DNA of 57,856 nt from Paenibacillus anaericanus (GCF_003994475.1 NZ_RZNY01000024.1:9039-66894), one strand, 5' to 3'. Numbered from the stretch's first letter, positions 27,550 through 37,325 are shown. Translations and numbers: made by a program. Notes: generated from the sequence alone by a model not told the origin.

Positions 27550-30500
27550 ATGGTTCCTTTTACATTGGGTGAAGTTAGGTCGCTGTGCGGTAGAATCTCA
27601 TATAAGCGAGGAGAGCAACTTGTTAAAGAGGGCCTGGTGGCTGAGCTGAATAGCGATGGGGTAGGTCATTTTGAAGCCAAGGTTCGCGGGGAGCAGCCTT
27701 ATGATGTGAAGGTAGATGTGAACAGATCGGGCACGCTCAAAGCGCTGTGCAATTGCCCGGCCTATACACCTTACTATGGTTATTGTAAACACATTGCTGC
27801 AGTGCTGATCACGATACATCAAGTGCATAGTGAACCGGGAATCCGAAGTGGACTGGTAGTTCCCTTGTCTCCACTTTTTGAGAGTGCTGAATCAGTTGGT
27901 ACTGGACATGATGAACATCCTCAGGATTCACAGCCTAATGCCACAGTCGCATACGAAGGGGACGACATAGTATCAAGCAGTCTTATTTCCCTTTTTCAGC
28001 GTAAATCCGGTGTAACTAGGAAACATGGTAGCGAACTAGCCACTAAAATTCCGATAAATGGGCGCAAAGAATTGTTGAATGTAGAGTTTACGGTAAAAAG
28101 AGTGCATAGTTTGAGGGATGAATATAAGTTTGTTATGGAGCTGAAGGTTGGAGAAAAACGGCTCTATATCGTTAATGATCTCGGCGAGTTTCTTGGATGC
28201 GTTGAAGCCGCCGAGCGATATCCTTTTACCAAGTTATTCACTTATGATCCCAGTCTGCATGAGTTCAGCCCAGAGGACCGCGAACTTATCATGAGGTTGA
28301 TTGATATTCATAATAGTGAATATGCCTATAAAGAGGCTACTCACCTTTCTCCTAGGTACTCCAGTACCCGTTCCAAAGGAGACAAACGGCAGTTGATCAT
28401 ACCTCCGCTTGCTTGGAAGTCGCTAGTCCAACTCATGATGCAACCTGGTCTGAACGTGCTCATGGAGCAAGATAATGGCGCTACGCGTTCATTTGTGGCA
28501 GAAGAGGACAGGCTACCGGTTTCTTTTAAAATGCGTAAAGAGCCAGAGACCGAGAATTACCTGATGGATATAGAAGGTTTGCAGGAATGTACATTAATGC
28601 CTCGTTACGGGTGTGTTGTGGCGGAAGGGCGAGTCATTTTGCTTGAGGAATCAGATACCCGGATCGCAAGTGAATTGTGGAAACTGTTGTATCACAAGGA
28701 GAGCAATCAGCTGCACATTCCCCCTATTCAAATAGATTCTTTCATGGAACATGTGGTGCCCGGCCTGCGCCGACTTGGGAATGTGAGTATGGAGCAACAA
28801 ATCGCTGATCGGCTTGTTGAAACGCAGTTACGCGCTAAGTTGTTCTTGGAGCAGGATGGTGAGGTATTACGGGGTACGTTGGAATTTCATTATGATGGGA
28901 TTAAACTGCACCCACTGTCTTTGGGGAATAGGAATGAGAGTGAGGATGGGAGCGGAGGCTGGGACGTAGATTCTATCGGATCCCCAATACTCGGCGATGT
29001 TATCTTAATTCGGGATACGCAGCGGGAATCACTTGTCTTGGAAATGATTGATAGATCGGCTTTTCGAATCAATGAAGGTGGATTGATAGCGGAGGCAGAG
29101 GATGAACTTTACGACGTGTTATTCAATTTGCTCCCGGAACTTGAGCATGTGGCCGAGATATATGCAACGCCATCTGTTAAACGAATGATCCATAGCAGCA
29201 ATCGTCCCCCTAAGGTGAAAATAGATACGGATAGCTCGCTGAATTGGCTTGAGGTTTCTTTTGAAATGGATGCGATGAATGAGGATGAGCTTAGGGGAAT
29301 ATTGCTTAGCATCGTAGAGAAGAAGAAATATTACCGACTGCCTGAAGGAGCGTTTCTTTCCCTGGAGAATGAAGAGTTTCAGGTGTTCAATCGGTTGTAT
29401 AGTGATCTGGGAATGAAGACAAACGATATCAAAGGTGGCTTGATTTCACTTCCGGTGGCACGGGGATTACAGTTTCAGGACCGGAATGAGGAGGGTTTAC
29501 AAGGCGTTCAGTGGGGCAGGTCTCTGCGCCGACTACTAGACCATCTAAAGGACCCGGAGGCCATGGACTTCGAAGTCCCATTCTCACTTGCCCCTATACT
29601 GCGGGATTATCAAGTGACAGGCTTCAGATGGATGAAGATGTTAGCTCATTATCGTTTTGGAGGTATTCTTGCCGATGATATGGGACTTGGTAAAACGTTG
29701 CAGAGTATCGCTTATATTGTCTCTGAGCATGAAAAGAGCAGCGCCACAGGCGTTGAGCGAAAGCCGGTACTGATTGTTGCGCCAGCATCGCTAGTCTATA
29801 ACTGGGAAAGTGAGTTCCACAAGTTTGCTCCGCAGCTTCATGTTAAAGTGGCTGCCGGAGATAAGCAGGAACGTAGCGAAGTTCTTAGTGAGGTTGAAAA
29901 GGTCGACGTAATCGTGACGACTTATCCATCACTGCGTCGTGATTTGGAGTGGTACCGGGAGATCACATTTGATACGTTGATCATCGATGAGGCGCAGTAT
30001 ATTAAGAACCCGGAGTCGCAGACAGCACAGGCTGTGAAAGAGATTTCTGCAGCCCACCATTTCGCTCTTACAGGCACTCCAATCGAGAATTCGCTAGAGG
30101 AGTTATGGTCGATTTTTGACGCAGTATTCCCAGGTCTGTTCGGTGGACGCAAGACGTTTATAGAAATGCCACGGGATCGAATTGCGAAGAAGGTGCGTCC
30201 TTTCATTCTGCGGCGGCTTAAGAAGGACGTATTAAGGGAGCTTCCTGACAAAATCGAGACCGTACTGCAGTCCGAACTACATGTGGAGCAGAAACAACTC
30301 TATAGCGCTTATTTGGCCAAATTGCAGGAGGATACCGCAAAGGATTTGGAGGAAGGTAACTTTCAGAAAAGTCGGATCAAAATACTAGCGGGCATTACTA
30401 GACTACGTCAATTGTGCTGTCACCCTACTTTATTCATAGATTCGTATACAGGCTCTTCAGGTAAGCTGGAGCAGTTACTAGAGCTGGTTGAAGAAGCACT

Positions 30501-30975
30501 GGACAGTGGGAAGCGGATGCTTATCTTTTCACAATTTACCGGCATACTAAGTTTGATCCGTTCGGAGCTCGTGCAGCGAGAGGTGGATTTATTCTATCTC
30601 GATGGCTTCACACCTTCAAGAGAGCGTGTAGACCTGTGCCGCCGTTTTAACGAGGGAGAGAATCAGATCTTTCTTATCTCGCTCAAAGCGGGAGGAACCG
30701 GACTTAATTTAACTGGAGCGGATACAGTTATTTTGTATGATCTGTGGTGGAATCCGGCTGTAGAGGAGCAGGCAACGGGCAGAGCTCACCGGATGGGACA
30801 GAAGCAGGTTGTGCAGGTAATACGTTTAGTATCCAAAGGAACTATTGAAGAGAAGATTCTGGAGCTTCAGGAACGTAAAAGAGATCTGATCGAGGAAGTC
30901 ATTTCATCGGAATCAGGAGAAGGGACTTCGAGCTCCCTAACCGAGCAAGAAATTCGCGGGCTACTCATGATATGA
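27550..30975 (+). CDS. SWIM zinc-finger SNF2-family DEAD/H helicase
   Basis: An approximately 1141-residue protein. A SWIM zinc finger is near the N-terminus (CNCPAYTPYYGYCKH, about 62-76). A long middle region corresponds to the bacterial SNF2-associated domain. The C-terminal half is a Swi2/Snf2 ATPase: ILADDMGLGKTLQ (about 707-718), LIIDEAQYIKN (about 810-820), LTGTPIENS, and helicase C motifs SLKAGGTGLNLTGAD and ATGRAHRMGQ. Proteins of this layout are DNA translocases resembling RapA-like factors, with poorly known role. ATG 27538 is in frame but touches GAGGGG; ATG 27550 has it at 13 bases, so the start is uncertain by four codons. Monocistronic between repeat regions. Confidence 0.9.
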   Translation: MVPFTLGEVRSLCGRISYKRGEQLVKEGLVAELNSDGVGHFEAKVRGEQPYDVKVDVNRSGTLKALCNCPAYTPYYGYCKHIAAVLITIHQVHSEPGIRSGLVVPLSPLFESAESVGTGHDEHPQDSQPNATVAYEGDDIVSSSLISLFQRKSGVTRKHGSELATKIPINGRKELLNVEFTVKRVHSLRDEYKFVMELKVGEKRLYIVNDLGEFLGCVEAAERYPFTKLFTYDPSLHEFSPEDRELIMRLIDIHNSEYAYKEATHLSPRYSSTRSKGDKRQLIIPPLAWKSLVQLMMQPGLNVLMEQDNGATRSFVAEEDRLPVSFKMRKEPETENYLMDIEGLQECTLMPRYGCVVAEGRVILLEESDTRIASELWKLLYHKESNQLHIPPIQIDSFMEHVVPGLRRLGNVSMEQQIADRLVETQLRAKLFLEQDGEVLRGTLEFHYDGIKLHPLSLGNRNESEDGSGGWDVDSIGSPILGDVILIRDTQRESLVLEMIDRSAFRINEGGLIAEAEDELYDVLFNLLPELEHVAEIYATPSVKRMIHSSNRPPKVKIDTDSSLNWLEVSFEMDAMNEDELRGILLSIVEKKKYYRLPEGAFLSLENEEFQVFNRLYSDLGMKTNDIKGGLISLPVARGLQFQDRNEEGLQGVQWGRSLRRLLDHLKDPEAMDFEVPFSLAPILRDYQVTGFRWMKMLAHYRFGGILADDMGLGKTLQSIAYIVSEHEKSSATGVERKPVLIVAPASLVYNWESEFHKFAPQLHVKVAAGDKQERSEVLSEVEKVDVIVTTYPSLRRDLEWYREITFDTLIIDEAQYIKNPESQTAQAVKEISAAHHFALTGTPIENSLEELWSIFDAVFPGLFGGRKTFIEMPRDRIAKKVRPFILRRLKKDVLRELPDKIETVLQSELHVEQKQLYSAYLAKLQEDTAKDLEEGNFQKSRIKILAGITRLRQLCCHPTLFIDSYTGSSGKLEQLLELVEEALDSGKRMLIFSQFTGILSLIRSELVQREVDLFYLDGFTPSRERVDLCRRFNEGENQIFLISLKAGGTGLNLTGADTVILYDLWWNPAVEEQATGRAHRMGQKQVVQVIRLVSKGTIEEKILELQERKRDLIEEVISSESGEGTSSSLTEQEIRGLLMI

Positions 30976-30997
30976 ATATGAGTAGTCTGTTTTTTTG
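30960..30997 (+). terminator. Terminator overlapping the helicase stop codon
   Basis: CTACTCAT (30961-30968) pairs with ATGAGTAG (30978-30985); the stop TGA is in the loop. TCTG and seven T residues follow. Confidence 0.8.
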
Positions 30998-31175
30998 TTA
31001 GATATTAGTTGTGCTTAGTGCAGCGGGAATTTTGAGCCCGGATTTCTCATAATCGTAGATGTATCAATGGTTTGGTGCAACGCTTTAAACTGCTGATCTC
31101 TTTATTAAGTTTCTGTGACAAGGGGATATTTTCCATTGATAATAGAAGTTTATCAGTGCTAAAAAATTGTTTATA

Positions 31176-31184
31176 TGATAAAAT
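31176..31184 (+). promoter_or_regulatory. Candidate extended -10 promoter of the repeat leader
   Basis: TGATAAAAT matches TGn-TATAAT with one mismatch, with AT-rich DNA upstream and no clear -35. It would start a transcript of about 360 bases of repeats before the 63-residue gene. Confidence 0.3.
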
Positions 31185-31204
31185 GAAAGCGTAACCAAAA
31201 TATA

Positions 31205-31540
31205 AATGGAGGCAGAGTTCTACAACGTGAATTAAGTTTTCCAAGTGATTTTTTTACGAAAATCGAAAGGAAAGGATGATTCGCAAAACGGATTATGCTA
31301 ATGAAGTAAGTTTTGTTACGAAGCTCTACAAGAAGTCATTGCTTGCTCGAAAAAGCGTTTAGGTTTATGAAGTAGATTTGTTTGTGGAAGATCAGATGGA
31401 AGGCTGTATTTCACAAAACGGATGTGCTTAGGAAGTTCTACAAGAAATCATTTGCTCAACAAAATGTATTATGCTTACGAAGTAGTTTTGTTACGAAGAA
31501 CCACATGGAGGCTCTGCTTCACAAAACTTTTAGGAGGCTG
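31205..31540. repeat. Patchwork of interspersed repeats, copy 3
   Basis: GAAGCTCTACAAGAAGTCATT-like words recur at 31320 and 31432 (112 bases apart); CAAAACGGAT at 31284 and 31413; TATGCTTACGAAGTAGTTTT at about 31470 resembles 3-22 and 31293. ATGGAGGCTCTGCTTCACAA at 31505 resembles ATGGAAGGCTGTATTTCACA at 31397. The units are shuffled rather than strictly tandem. The remaining part of 30976-31546 holds no other gene I can support. Confidence 0.65.
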
Positions 31541-31546
31541 GATGAG

Positions 31547-31738
31547 ATGTTTGAAGGATTCCTCGAAATGCAATCGGTAGTTTCTCGGGTTCAAGGACGG
31601 CTAGAAATTGGAGGCGATCAGGCGTATCATAAACTCGAATACGGTACGGAACGTTTCTTGCATACACCTGAACCAGGCAACCGTATTCGCAAAGAGGAAC
31701 CACCTCAACGATTCTCGTTTCGCAGATTTTGGAGTTAA
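31547..31738 (+). CDS. Small 63-residue protein, unknown
   Basis: ATG 31547 follows AGGAGG (31532-31537) at nine bases. The product begins MFEGFLEMQSVVSRVQGRLEIGG and ends in a basic, aromatic tail RFSFRRFWS. The frame stays open upstream to 31382, but that part only translates repeats. No membrane segment or known motif is recognised. A hairpin terminator follows directly, and galU starts 157 bases later. Good translation signals and a gene-like composition support it; function unknown. Confidence 0.6.
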   Translation: MFEGFLEMQSVVSRVQGRLEIGGDQAYHKLEYGTERFLHTPEPGNRIRKEEPPQRFSFRRFWS

Positions 31739-31770
31739 CGAACTAGTGATTCAACAGCAATAGTAAATCA

Positions 31771-31819
31771 AAAGGCGACTTTCCCGAAATCATTTATTTC
31801 GGAGAGAGGAGCCTTTTTT
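31771..31819 (+). terminator. Probable terminator after small gene
   Basis: AAAGGC pairs with GCCTTT at the base and CCGAAAT with ATTTCGG at the tip, with an internal loop, then a T-run. Confidence 0.65.
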
Positions 31820-31845
31820 CTTATTACTAATCTTCTAAATAACTA

Positions 31846-31854
31846 TGATATAGT
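31846..31854 (+). promoter_or_regulatory. Candidate extended -10 promoter of galU
   Basis: TGATATAGT fits an extended -10 (TGnTATAAT, one mismatch), 42 bases before the galU start and just after the preceding terminator. No good -35 is seen. Confidence 0.35.
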
Positions 31855-31895
31855 GTAAATATCTAAGATTGTATATAGGACAAGGAGTTGTACAT

Positions 31896-32789
31896 ATGAA
31901 AATTCGTAAAGCCATTATTCCGGCTGCAGGGTTAGGTACGCGTTTCTTGCCAGCAACTAAAGCGATGCCGAAGGAAATGCTGCCCATTGTGGACAAGCCA
32001 ACCATTCAATATATCGTGGAAGAAGCCGTAGCTGCAGGTATTGAAGACATTATTATTGTCACTGGTAAAGGTAAACGTGCGATTGAGGATCACTTCGATA
32101 ATTCCTTCGAGTTGGAACATAACCTCAACGAGAAGGGCAAGTGGAAGCTGCTGGAGGAGGTCCGCAAGTCATCTGAAATGGCGGATATCCATTATATCCG
32201 GCAGAAAGAACCTAAAGGTCTTGGACATGCGATCTGGTGCGCCCGGAAGTTTATTGGAGATGAACCATTTGCCGTTTTATTGGGTGATGATATCGTGGAA
32301 TCTGAGGACCCATGTCTGAAGCAAATGATTGATGTGTATGATGAACAGCAAGCGTCAGTTGTAGGTGTTCAACCGGTGCCTTGGAATGAAGTTTCTCGCT
32401 ATGGTATTGTAGACGGAACCGAGATTAGAGACCGGGTATATTTAGCTAATCAATTGGTAGAGAAACCTGAGACGAATAAAGCACCATCTAACCTAGCGAT
32501 TATGGGTAGATATATTCTAACACCAGCTATTTTCGATATACTGGGCGAACAACATGCAGGCGTAAATGGCGAGATCCAACTAACGGATGCGATATCCCGC
32601 CTGCGGGAGACTGAGCGTGTTATTGCCTATAATTTTTCAGGTATTCGGCACGATGTCGGAGAGAAGCTTGGATTCATCCAGACAAGCATTCATTATGCGT
32701 TGCAGAATATCGAACTTAGGGAACAATTACTAGATTACATGACACAGATTATAGAAAATGCAGGACATAAGAAAACGACCTCTCATTGA
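31896..32789 (+). CDS. galU: UTP-glucose-1-phosphate uridylyltransferase
   Basis: A 297-residue nucleotidyltransferase making UDP-glucose from UTP and glucose 1-phosphate. It shows the N-terminal nucleotide-binding signature [20 protein letters not shown] and later family blocks (VEKP in [30 protein letters not shown]). ATG 31896 follows AAGGAG at eight bases; an in-frame TTG at 31869 lacks a site. UDP-glucose feeds glycan, teichoic acid and glycolipid synthesis, and the gene opens the glycan locus, convergent with the oligosaccharyl transferase candidate. Its last seven codons form half of the terminator hairpin. Confidence 0.95.
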   Translation: MKIRKAIIPAAGLGTRFLPATKAMPKEMLPIVDKPTIQYIVEEAVAAGIEDIIIVTGKGKRAIEDHFDNSFELEHNLNEKGKWKLLEEVRKSSEMADIHYIRQKEPKGLGHAIWCARKFIGDEPFAVLLGDDIVESEDPCLKQMIDVYDEQQASVVGVQPVPWNEVSRYGIVDGTEIRDRVYLANQLVEKPETNKAPSNLAIMGRYILTPAIFDILGEQHAGVNGEIQLTDAISRLRETERVIAYNFSGIRHDVGEKLGFIQTSIHYALQNIELREQLLDYMTQIIENAGHKKTTSH

Positions 32790-32806
32790 GAGGTCGTTTT
32801 CTTATG
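32767..32806. terminator. Bidirectional terminator formed partly from galU codons
   Basis: A perfect inverted repeat of about 19 bases per arm (32767-32785 with 32788-32806) has A-run and T-run edges on both sides. It contains the galU stop codon and can end transcription of the convergent gene at 32823 too. Confidence 0.9.
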
Positions 32807-32822
32807 TTTATCATACTGATTA

Positions 32823-35279
32823 TCAGAATGTCATCTGTGCTAATTGATCGATCGCATCTTTGGCCGTAGGGTCTATTTGAATATATTGATCGTAAAGCGG
32901 TTGATCGTTAGTTCCTGTTTTCTGTAAGGCAGCCAGATACCAGCGAATTATTTCTTGGTTTGTTGCTTCGGATAAATCCTCTGTGATCCCTTGTTTGAGA
33001 ATCTCAGCAGCTTCAGCTGGATTATTCAGCATGAACTGTATTTTTCCGGCATTTAGAGTCATTGAAGTGGTGATATAAAAAGGATTCCCTTGAAACTGAC
33101 CCGCTGGTAGTGTTTTCAAATGCTCGACACCATCTACGACATGTTGATAGGCATCCATTCCTGACTTAAAGTAATATACTTTCTTCTCTGCATCTTGCTC
33201 ACCGAGGGATTGATAACCAAGTTCAAAGGACTGGGCAATCAGTTTCTCGTACCACCCCATATCCCAGGCGTATCGATCTGCATTGTCCTTCAATACCTCG
33301 TATGCTTGGTTGTTCGAACCTTTTTTCTGATGCAAAATAATGAGCTGATTGTATAAGTTCTTATCGTAGGGTTCCTTCTTTAGAGCTGATATCAGGAGGT
33401 CGTAATCAACAGTGAAGAACGATTCATCCTGGGTTTGCTCATAACCAGCTTGCAGTAGAGCATTCATATTGAGTACAGCGTCTGGTAGGTCGCTGCGTTT
33501 ATCTAGTGCCTGATCTAGCGGTGCCTTAATTTCATTGAAATCGTTACTGGTTGTCATTAATTCTCTACCCTTGATTACGGCATCATTTGCTTGAATATAC
33601 CGGATTGAAGTGAAGATCAAAACTACCGAGGTAACGACAAGTACCCCACTATATATAACTCGTACATTCCCAGGCTTTAGGGCAAAACGTTTGACTGGTT
33701 GATTATCCATTGCGGCAACCATGCCGCCAAGTCCAAGAAAGACCAGTATGCCTATGAAGACGTAGCTCATATTAAAGTCCATCATACTGTGGATCAGAAT
33801 CGAGAACACAACTATGAAATAAACAAAATAGGAGTCTCTCTCGTGTTCTTCTGATCGCATATACCCACGGATGTATTTATAGAAAATAAAGAGTATGAAG
33901 GCCATGAATATGATAAAGCCTAGAAGTCCAACTTCTACTAGATACTGCATGAAAAAACTATGTGCCTGTCGGCTCGTGTACGGATTGTTCTGATATTTTT
34001 CGTATATGGAAGCCCAGGCTCCGCCCCCAGCACCAATGATAGGATAATCCTTTACAACTTTCGCTGCATCTTTATAGAATGTCAGACGTTCCAGAACACT
34101 GTGTTGTTGTAAATTGATATTTTCGAGACGTTCACCGATATTCCCGGGTAAAATGTGCTTGAGGTTTGTTCCAAGGAACAACGCGATCAGCAAACCTACC
34201 GCAACAACAGACCCGATGGGCAGCCACAGATTTGAGAATTTTTTCTCGGTCAACTTACTCATGCTGCTCTCTAAACGAGGTGCTACATAACGTTGGATCA
34301 AGCAGGCTAATACGGCTGTTATCAGCGATGCGCCTAATACATAAAACCAACCCTTGGCAGGATCACCGATTTGTCCAAGGTGAAATTGTTGTCCAAGTTC
34401 TGTAACCGGCTTAGCAATTAGTAGTGTTCCTACTCCCGCAATTAGGCAATAGAGAATCCACAGAACTTGTTTGGCAGGTTTAAGGAACAATAATAGTACG
34501 ATAAATACGACGGGTAGAAACATTAGTCCACCGCGTGACAATGTTAATAGAATCGATAGTACGATTGGCACAAGCGCAAAAGCGTGTATGGCTTGTCCAT
34601 ACCATTTCTTCGAGCGAGTAATAGCAAATATCGCAACGAAGAAGAAAGCCATCAAGAACGCAGCATATGTATTCGGATACTGGAAGACCGAAGCTAGCCG
34701 CGGACCATTGGAATCAATCCAGACTGCCTGATTATATTGTCCATTAATGACTGTAGGTGTGAACCATCCAACTATGCTTGAAGCCAGCCTCCCTTGTCCC
34801 AACCAATTTAATAGTCCAAACAAGATAGTGAGATAGCCCACGGTAATCATTGAGGTCTCAATGATAGAATTAGCTTGTTTATTTTGTAGCAAATAGAGTC
34901 CTATAATAAAGATAAAGGCGTAAAGACATTGAATCAGTACTGCGTTGGTCGCGTAAAAATGTGAAGCTGCTGTGATCAAAGCAAGAACATAAGTAATAGG
35001 AAGCAATAGTACAGCGATCGCAGTCCAATCTCGCTGATCTTCCAATTTAAATTTGTTGAAGAAGGCGAATATCCCAACTAAGAGCAATAAGCTCCCGAGA
35101 ATGACCGCCCAATAAATAGGCTTTTCAAAGGTCGAGACAAGTCCATTAAATAGCCCTGCTTGAAAGGGTGCCCACACCATGAAAATGATTAATCCGATAA
35201 TTAACAACCATAAAGCGATAGGTAACTTTTGCCCATTTCTCGACGCTATGGCTTTTTTCCCGTATACTGGATTCGACAA
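32823..35279 (-). CDS. Wzy_C family O-antigen ligase/oligosaccharyl transferase with TPR tail
   Basis: An 818-residue protein. The first about 560 residues contain about 13 membrane helices and the Wzy_C (O-antigen ligase) core, with SRGGLMFLPVV, a large outer loop and AHSFFMQYLVEVGLLGF. The C-terminal about 250 residues are helical with a TPR-like arrangement (NQAYEVLKDNADRYAWDMGWYEKL). In S-layer glycosylation loci of Geobacillus and Paenibacillus (WsaB, WsfB), Wzy_C proteins transfer lipid-linked glycans to protein, and this locus contents match. Polymerase or lipid ligase activity remains possible. TTG 35279 follows AAAGGAG at ten bases. It reads away from the rest of the cluster. Confidence 0.85.
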   Translation of the reverse strand: MSNPVYGKKAIASRNGQKLPIALWLLIIGLIIFMVWAPFQAGLFNGLVSTFEKPIYWAVILGSLLLLVGIFAFFNKFKLEDQRDWTAIAVLLLPITYVLALITAASHFYATNAVLIQCLYAFIFIIGLYLLQNKQANSIIETSMITVGYLTILFGLLNWLGQGRLASSIVGWFTPTVINGQYNQAVWIDSNGPRLASVFQYPNTYAAFLMAFFFVAIFAITRSKKWYGQAIHAFALVPIVLSILLTLSRGGLMFLPVVFIVLLLFLKPAKQVLWILYCLIAGVGTLLIAKPVTELGQQFHLGQIGDPAKGWFYVLGASLITAVLACLIQRYVAPRLESSMSKLTEKKFSNLWLPIGSVVAVGLLIALFLGTNLKHILPGNIGERLENINLQQHSVLERLTFYKDAAKVVKDYPIIGAGGGAWASIYEKYQNNPYTSRQAHSFFMQYLVEVGLLGFIIFMAFILFIFYKYIRGYMRSEEHERDSYFVYFIVVFSILIHSMMDFNMSYVFIGILVFLGLGGMVAAMDNQPVKRFALKPGNVRVIYSGVLVVTSVVLIFTSIRYIQANDAVIKGRELMTTSNDFNEIKAPLDQALDKRSDLPDAVLNMNALLQAGYEQTQDESFFTVDYDLLISALKKEPYDKNLYNQLIILHQKKGSNNQAYEVLKDNADRYAWDMGWYEKLIAQSFELGYQSLGEQDAEKKVYYFKSGMDAYQHVVDGVEHLKTLPAGQFQGNPFYITTSMTLNAGKIQFMLNNPAEAAEILKQGITEDLSEATNQEIIRWYLAALQKTGTNDQPLYDQYIQIDPTAKDAIDQLAQMTF

Positions 35280-35640
35280 GGTTTTTAATCTCCTTTTCTT
35301 GTAGATACTTGAATTATTTTAGCATAATGTGAGAACAGAGAACAGTTGGTGAAAAAATAACAAGTTAGTTAACAATATAATAGAATGAAAATAAGAATGA
35401 CGACGAGGAATAGGCCTTTGGTGCTTAAGTCAATTATTTATCATAAACTCTATTTTGTTTTATAAGTTTGTAAAGGATTGCCGTGCTACACAGTATGATC
35501 ACGTGTTATTGTTGTTGAGTTGTTTTAAAAAATGCTGGTCTATCTAGGGTTGTGTAATCACATTGTTTTTTCAACAAGGGCTTGAACGCTTTTAAACTGC
35601 GTCATTAAATACTAAACTTTAAGAAGAGAGAAGAATAAAT
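35280..35640. other. Divergent regulatory gap of the glycan locus
   Basis: This 361-base AT-rich gap separates the minus-strand ligase from the long plus-strand glycan operon, so it must contain promoters in both directions. TATAAT occurs at 35376, and TTGAAC-N17-TTAAAT at about 35582-35610 is a weak promoter candidate for the plus strand. A short hairpin TTGTT-N5-AACAA lies at about 35563. No gene is supported. Confidence 0.4.
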
Positions 35641-36522
35641 ATGAAGAAAAACAAAATTATTATTCGATCGCTGTTATCGATGCTGCTAGTTGGCTTATTA
35701 TTGTTAATAAGTTATGAGATGATCCATATATATGGAGCTTCCAATCAGTATAAGTTCGAATTACCGAAATATGGGTCAAACATTAATGCCGGAATAGATA
35801 AATCGCAGGTAAGAAAAATTAAATTTAGAGAATTGATACAATTAGATGGCTGGGCCTATATTAATAACTATAATGCAGATGAACAAAGAAAATATATAGT
35901 GTTATATTCAGAAAGTAATCAATATATTTTCGGAACTAATAAGGTGATCCGAAATGATTTGCCTGCTGCGCTCAATAATACCGACGACCATTTGGAGAGT
36001 GCTGGATTCTCATCATTAATTGATATGACTAATGTGAAGTCTGGTTCATATCGTATTGGTTATTTCATTGAAAATAAGAATCAAAGAGAATTAACTCTTT
36101 CAAATATTATAGTTAATAAAATTGACAATGAAATTACATTTAAAGAAAGTATGAACAAACAACAAAGTACTAAAATTGAGAAAGCAAACGAAAATATAAA
36201 AGCTAGTATAGAGGAAATATCTAATGAGAATGGAGTTATTAAAATTAAGGGCTGGGGATATCTCGAAGGTATATCTTCTCAAGGAAATGAAATAAGTATC
36301 GTATTAAAAGGGAATAATGAAACTTTAATTTATGACACACAGTCGCAAATAAGACATGATGTGACAAAGTATTTTGGTGGAAAAGTAGATTTAGACCACA
36401 GTGGGTTTGTTTTTAAAATTAGTAGAGACGATATCAAAAAGGGGAATTATCAAATTGGTATATATATTAAGAATGGACAATCAAGGGGTTTATATTGGTC
36501 TAAAGAAAGTATAGGTGAATAG
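35641..36522 (+). CDS. Membrane-anchored protein with two copies of a beta domain
   Basis: A 293-residue protein with an N-terminal helix (about 10-30), then two related domains. Copy 1 (about 62-160) has LDGWAYI, VIRNDLPAAL, ESAGFSSLIDM and SGSYRIGYFIEN. Copy 2 (about 200-290) has IKGWGYLEG, QIRHDVTKYFG, DHSGFVFKIS and KGNYQIGIYIKN. The repeated order GW-Y, IR-D, SGF, Y-IG-YI shows an internal duplication. Similar beta-sandwich modules with R-DV and SGF motifs occur in glycan-locus proteins, but I know no assigned function. Three bases before wzm and in the same operon, so a role outside the membrane in glycan export or attachment is possible. Low G+C. Confidence 0.75.
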   Translation: MKKNKIIIRSLLSMLLVGLLLLISYEMIHIYGASNQYKFELPKYGSNINAGIDKSQVRKIKFRELIQLDGWAYINNYNADEQRKYIVLYSESNQYIFGTNKVIRNDLPAALNNTDDHLESAGFSSLIDMTNVKSGSYRIGYFIENKNQRELTLSNIIVNKIDNEITFKESMNKQQSTKIEKANENIKASIEEISNENGVIKIKGWGYLEGISSQGNEISIVLKGNNETLIYDTQSQIRHDVTKYFGGKVDLDHSGFVFKISRDDIKKGNYQIGIYIKNGQSRGLYWSKESIGE

Positions 36523-36524
36523 TT

Positions 36525-37325
36525 ATGTCAGGGATTAAGGGATTTTGTGGGGATATGTATAACAATAGGAAACTGATTACCTCTTTGGCTCTAAATGACT
36601 TTAAAATGAAATATGCAGGATCTTATTTGGGTATAATTTGGGCGTTTATCCAGCCAATAACTACTATTCTTGTTTATTGGTTTGTATTTCAGGTGGGTTT
36701 TCGATCTGGAGCAGTAGAAAAAGTGCCGTTTATTTTATGGTTTATGTCGGGGTTAATACCTTGGTTTTTTTTCTCAGAGGCTTTGACAAGTGCAACAAAT
36801 TGTTTTTTTGAATATAGTTATCTAGTAAAAAAAGTGCTTTTTAAGATTAGCATTTTACCATTAATTAAAATAATATCTTCATTCTTCGTTCATATATTCT
36901 TTGTTGGAGTAATGTTATTAGTTTTTGCGCTTTATGGAGTATATCCGACTATTTATACATTGCAACTGATTTATTATATAGTTTGCTTAATAATAATAAC
37001 TGTTGCTTTTAGTTATATAACTTCATCAATTGTTGTATTTATGAAAGATCTTGGTCAAATTATTGGAATTGCAATGCAATTTGGCATGTGGTTCACTCCC
37101 ATAATGTGGAATTATAAGATGTTGCCAGATAATTGGCATTGGGTATTCAAAATAAACCCGGTGTATTATATTGTCGAAGGTTTTAGAGATGCAATGTTTA
37201 ATCAAGTATGGTTTTGGGAAAAGTGGAATGAAGCTCTTTGGTTTTGGGATATAACATTAATTTATTTTATTGTTGGTTTTGTTATTTTTAAAAAGTTGAA
37301 GCCACATTTTTCAGACGTGTTGTGA
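36525..37325 (+). CDS. wzm: ABC glycan exporter permease (Wzm/TagG family)
   Basis: A 266-residue ABC-2 type permease with six helices. The N-terminal LALNDFKMKYAGSYLGIIWAFIQPI is a hallmark of polysaccharide and teichoic acid exporters. It would form the channel for an undecaprenyl-diphosphate-linked glycan. AGGTGA lies six bases before ATG 36525. Its end overlaps the open frame of the ATPase gene, which follows directly. The C-terminal half of the transporter is the Wzt protein downstream. Confidence 0.92.
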   Translation: MSGIKGFCGDMYNNRKLITSLALNDFKMKYAGSYLGIIWAFIQPITTILVYWFVFQVGFRSGAVEKVPFILWFMSGLIPWFFFSEALTSATNCFFEYSYLVKKVLFKISILPLIKIISSFFVHIFFVGVMLLVFALYGVYPTIYTLQLIYYIVCLIIITVAFSYITSSIVVFMKDLGQIIGIAMQFGMWFTPIMWNYKMLPDNWHWVFKINPVYYIVEGFRDAMFNQVWFWEKWNEALWFWDITLIYFIVGFVIFKKLKPHFSDVL

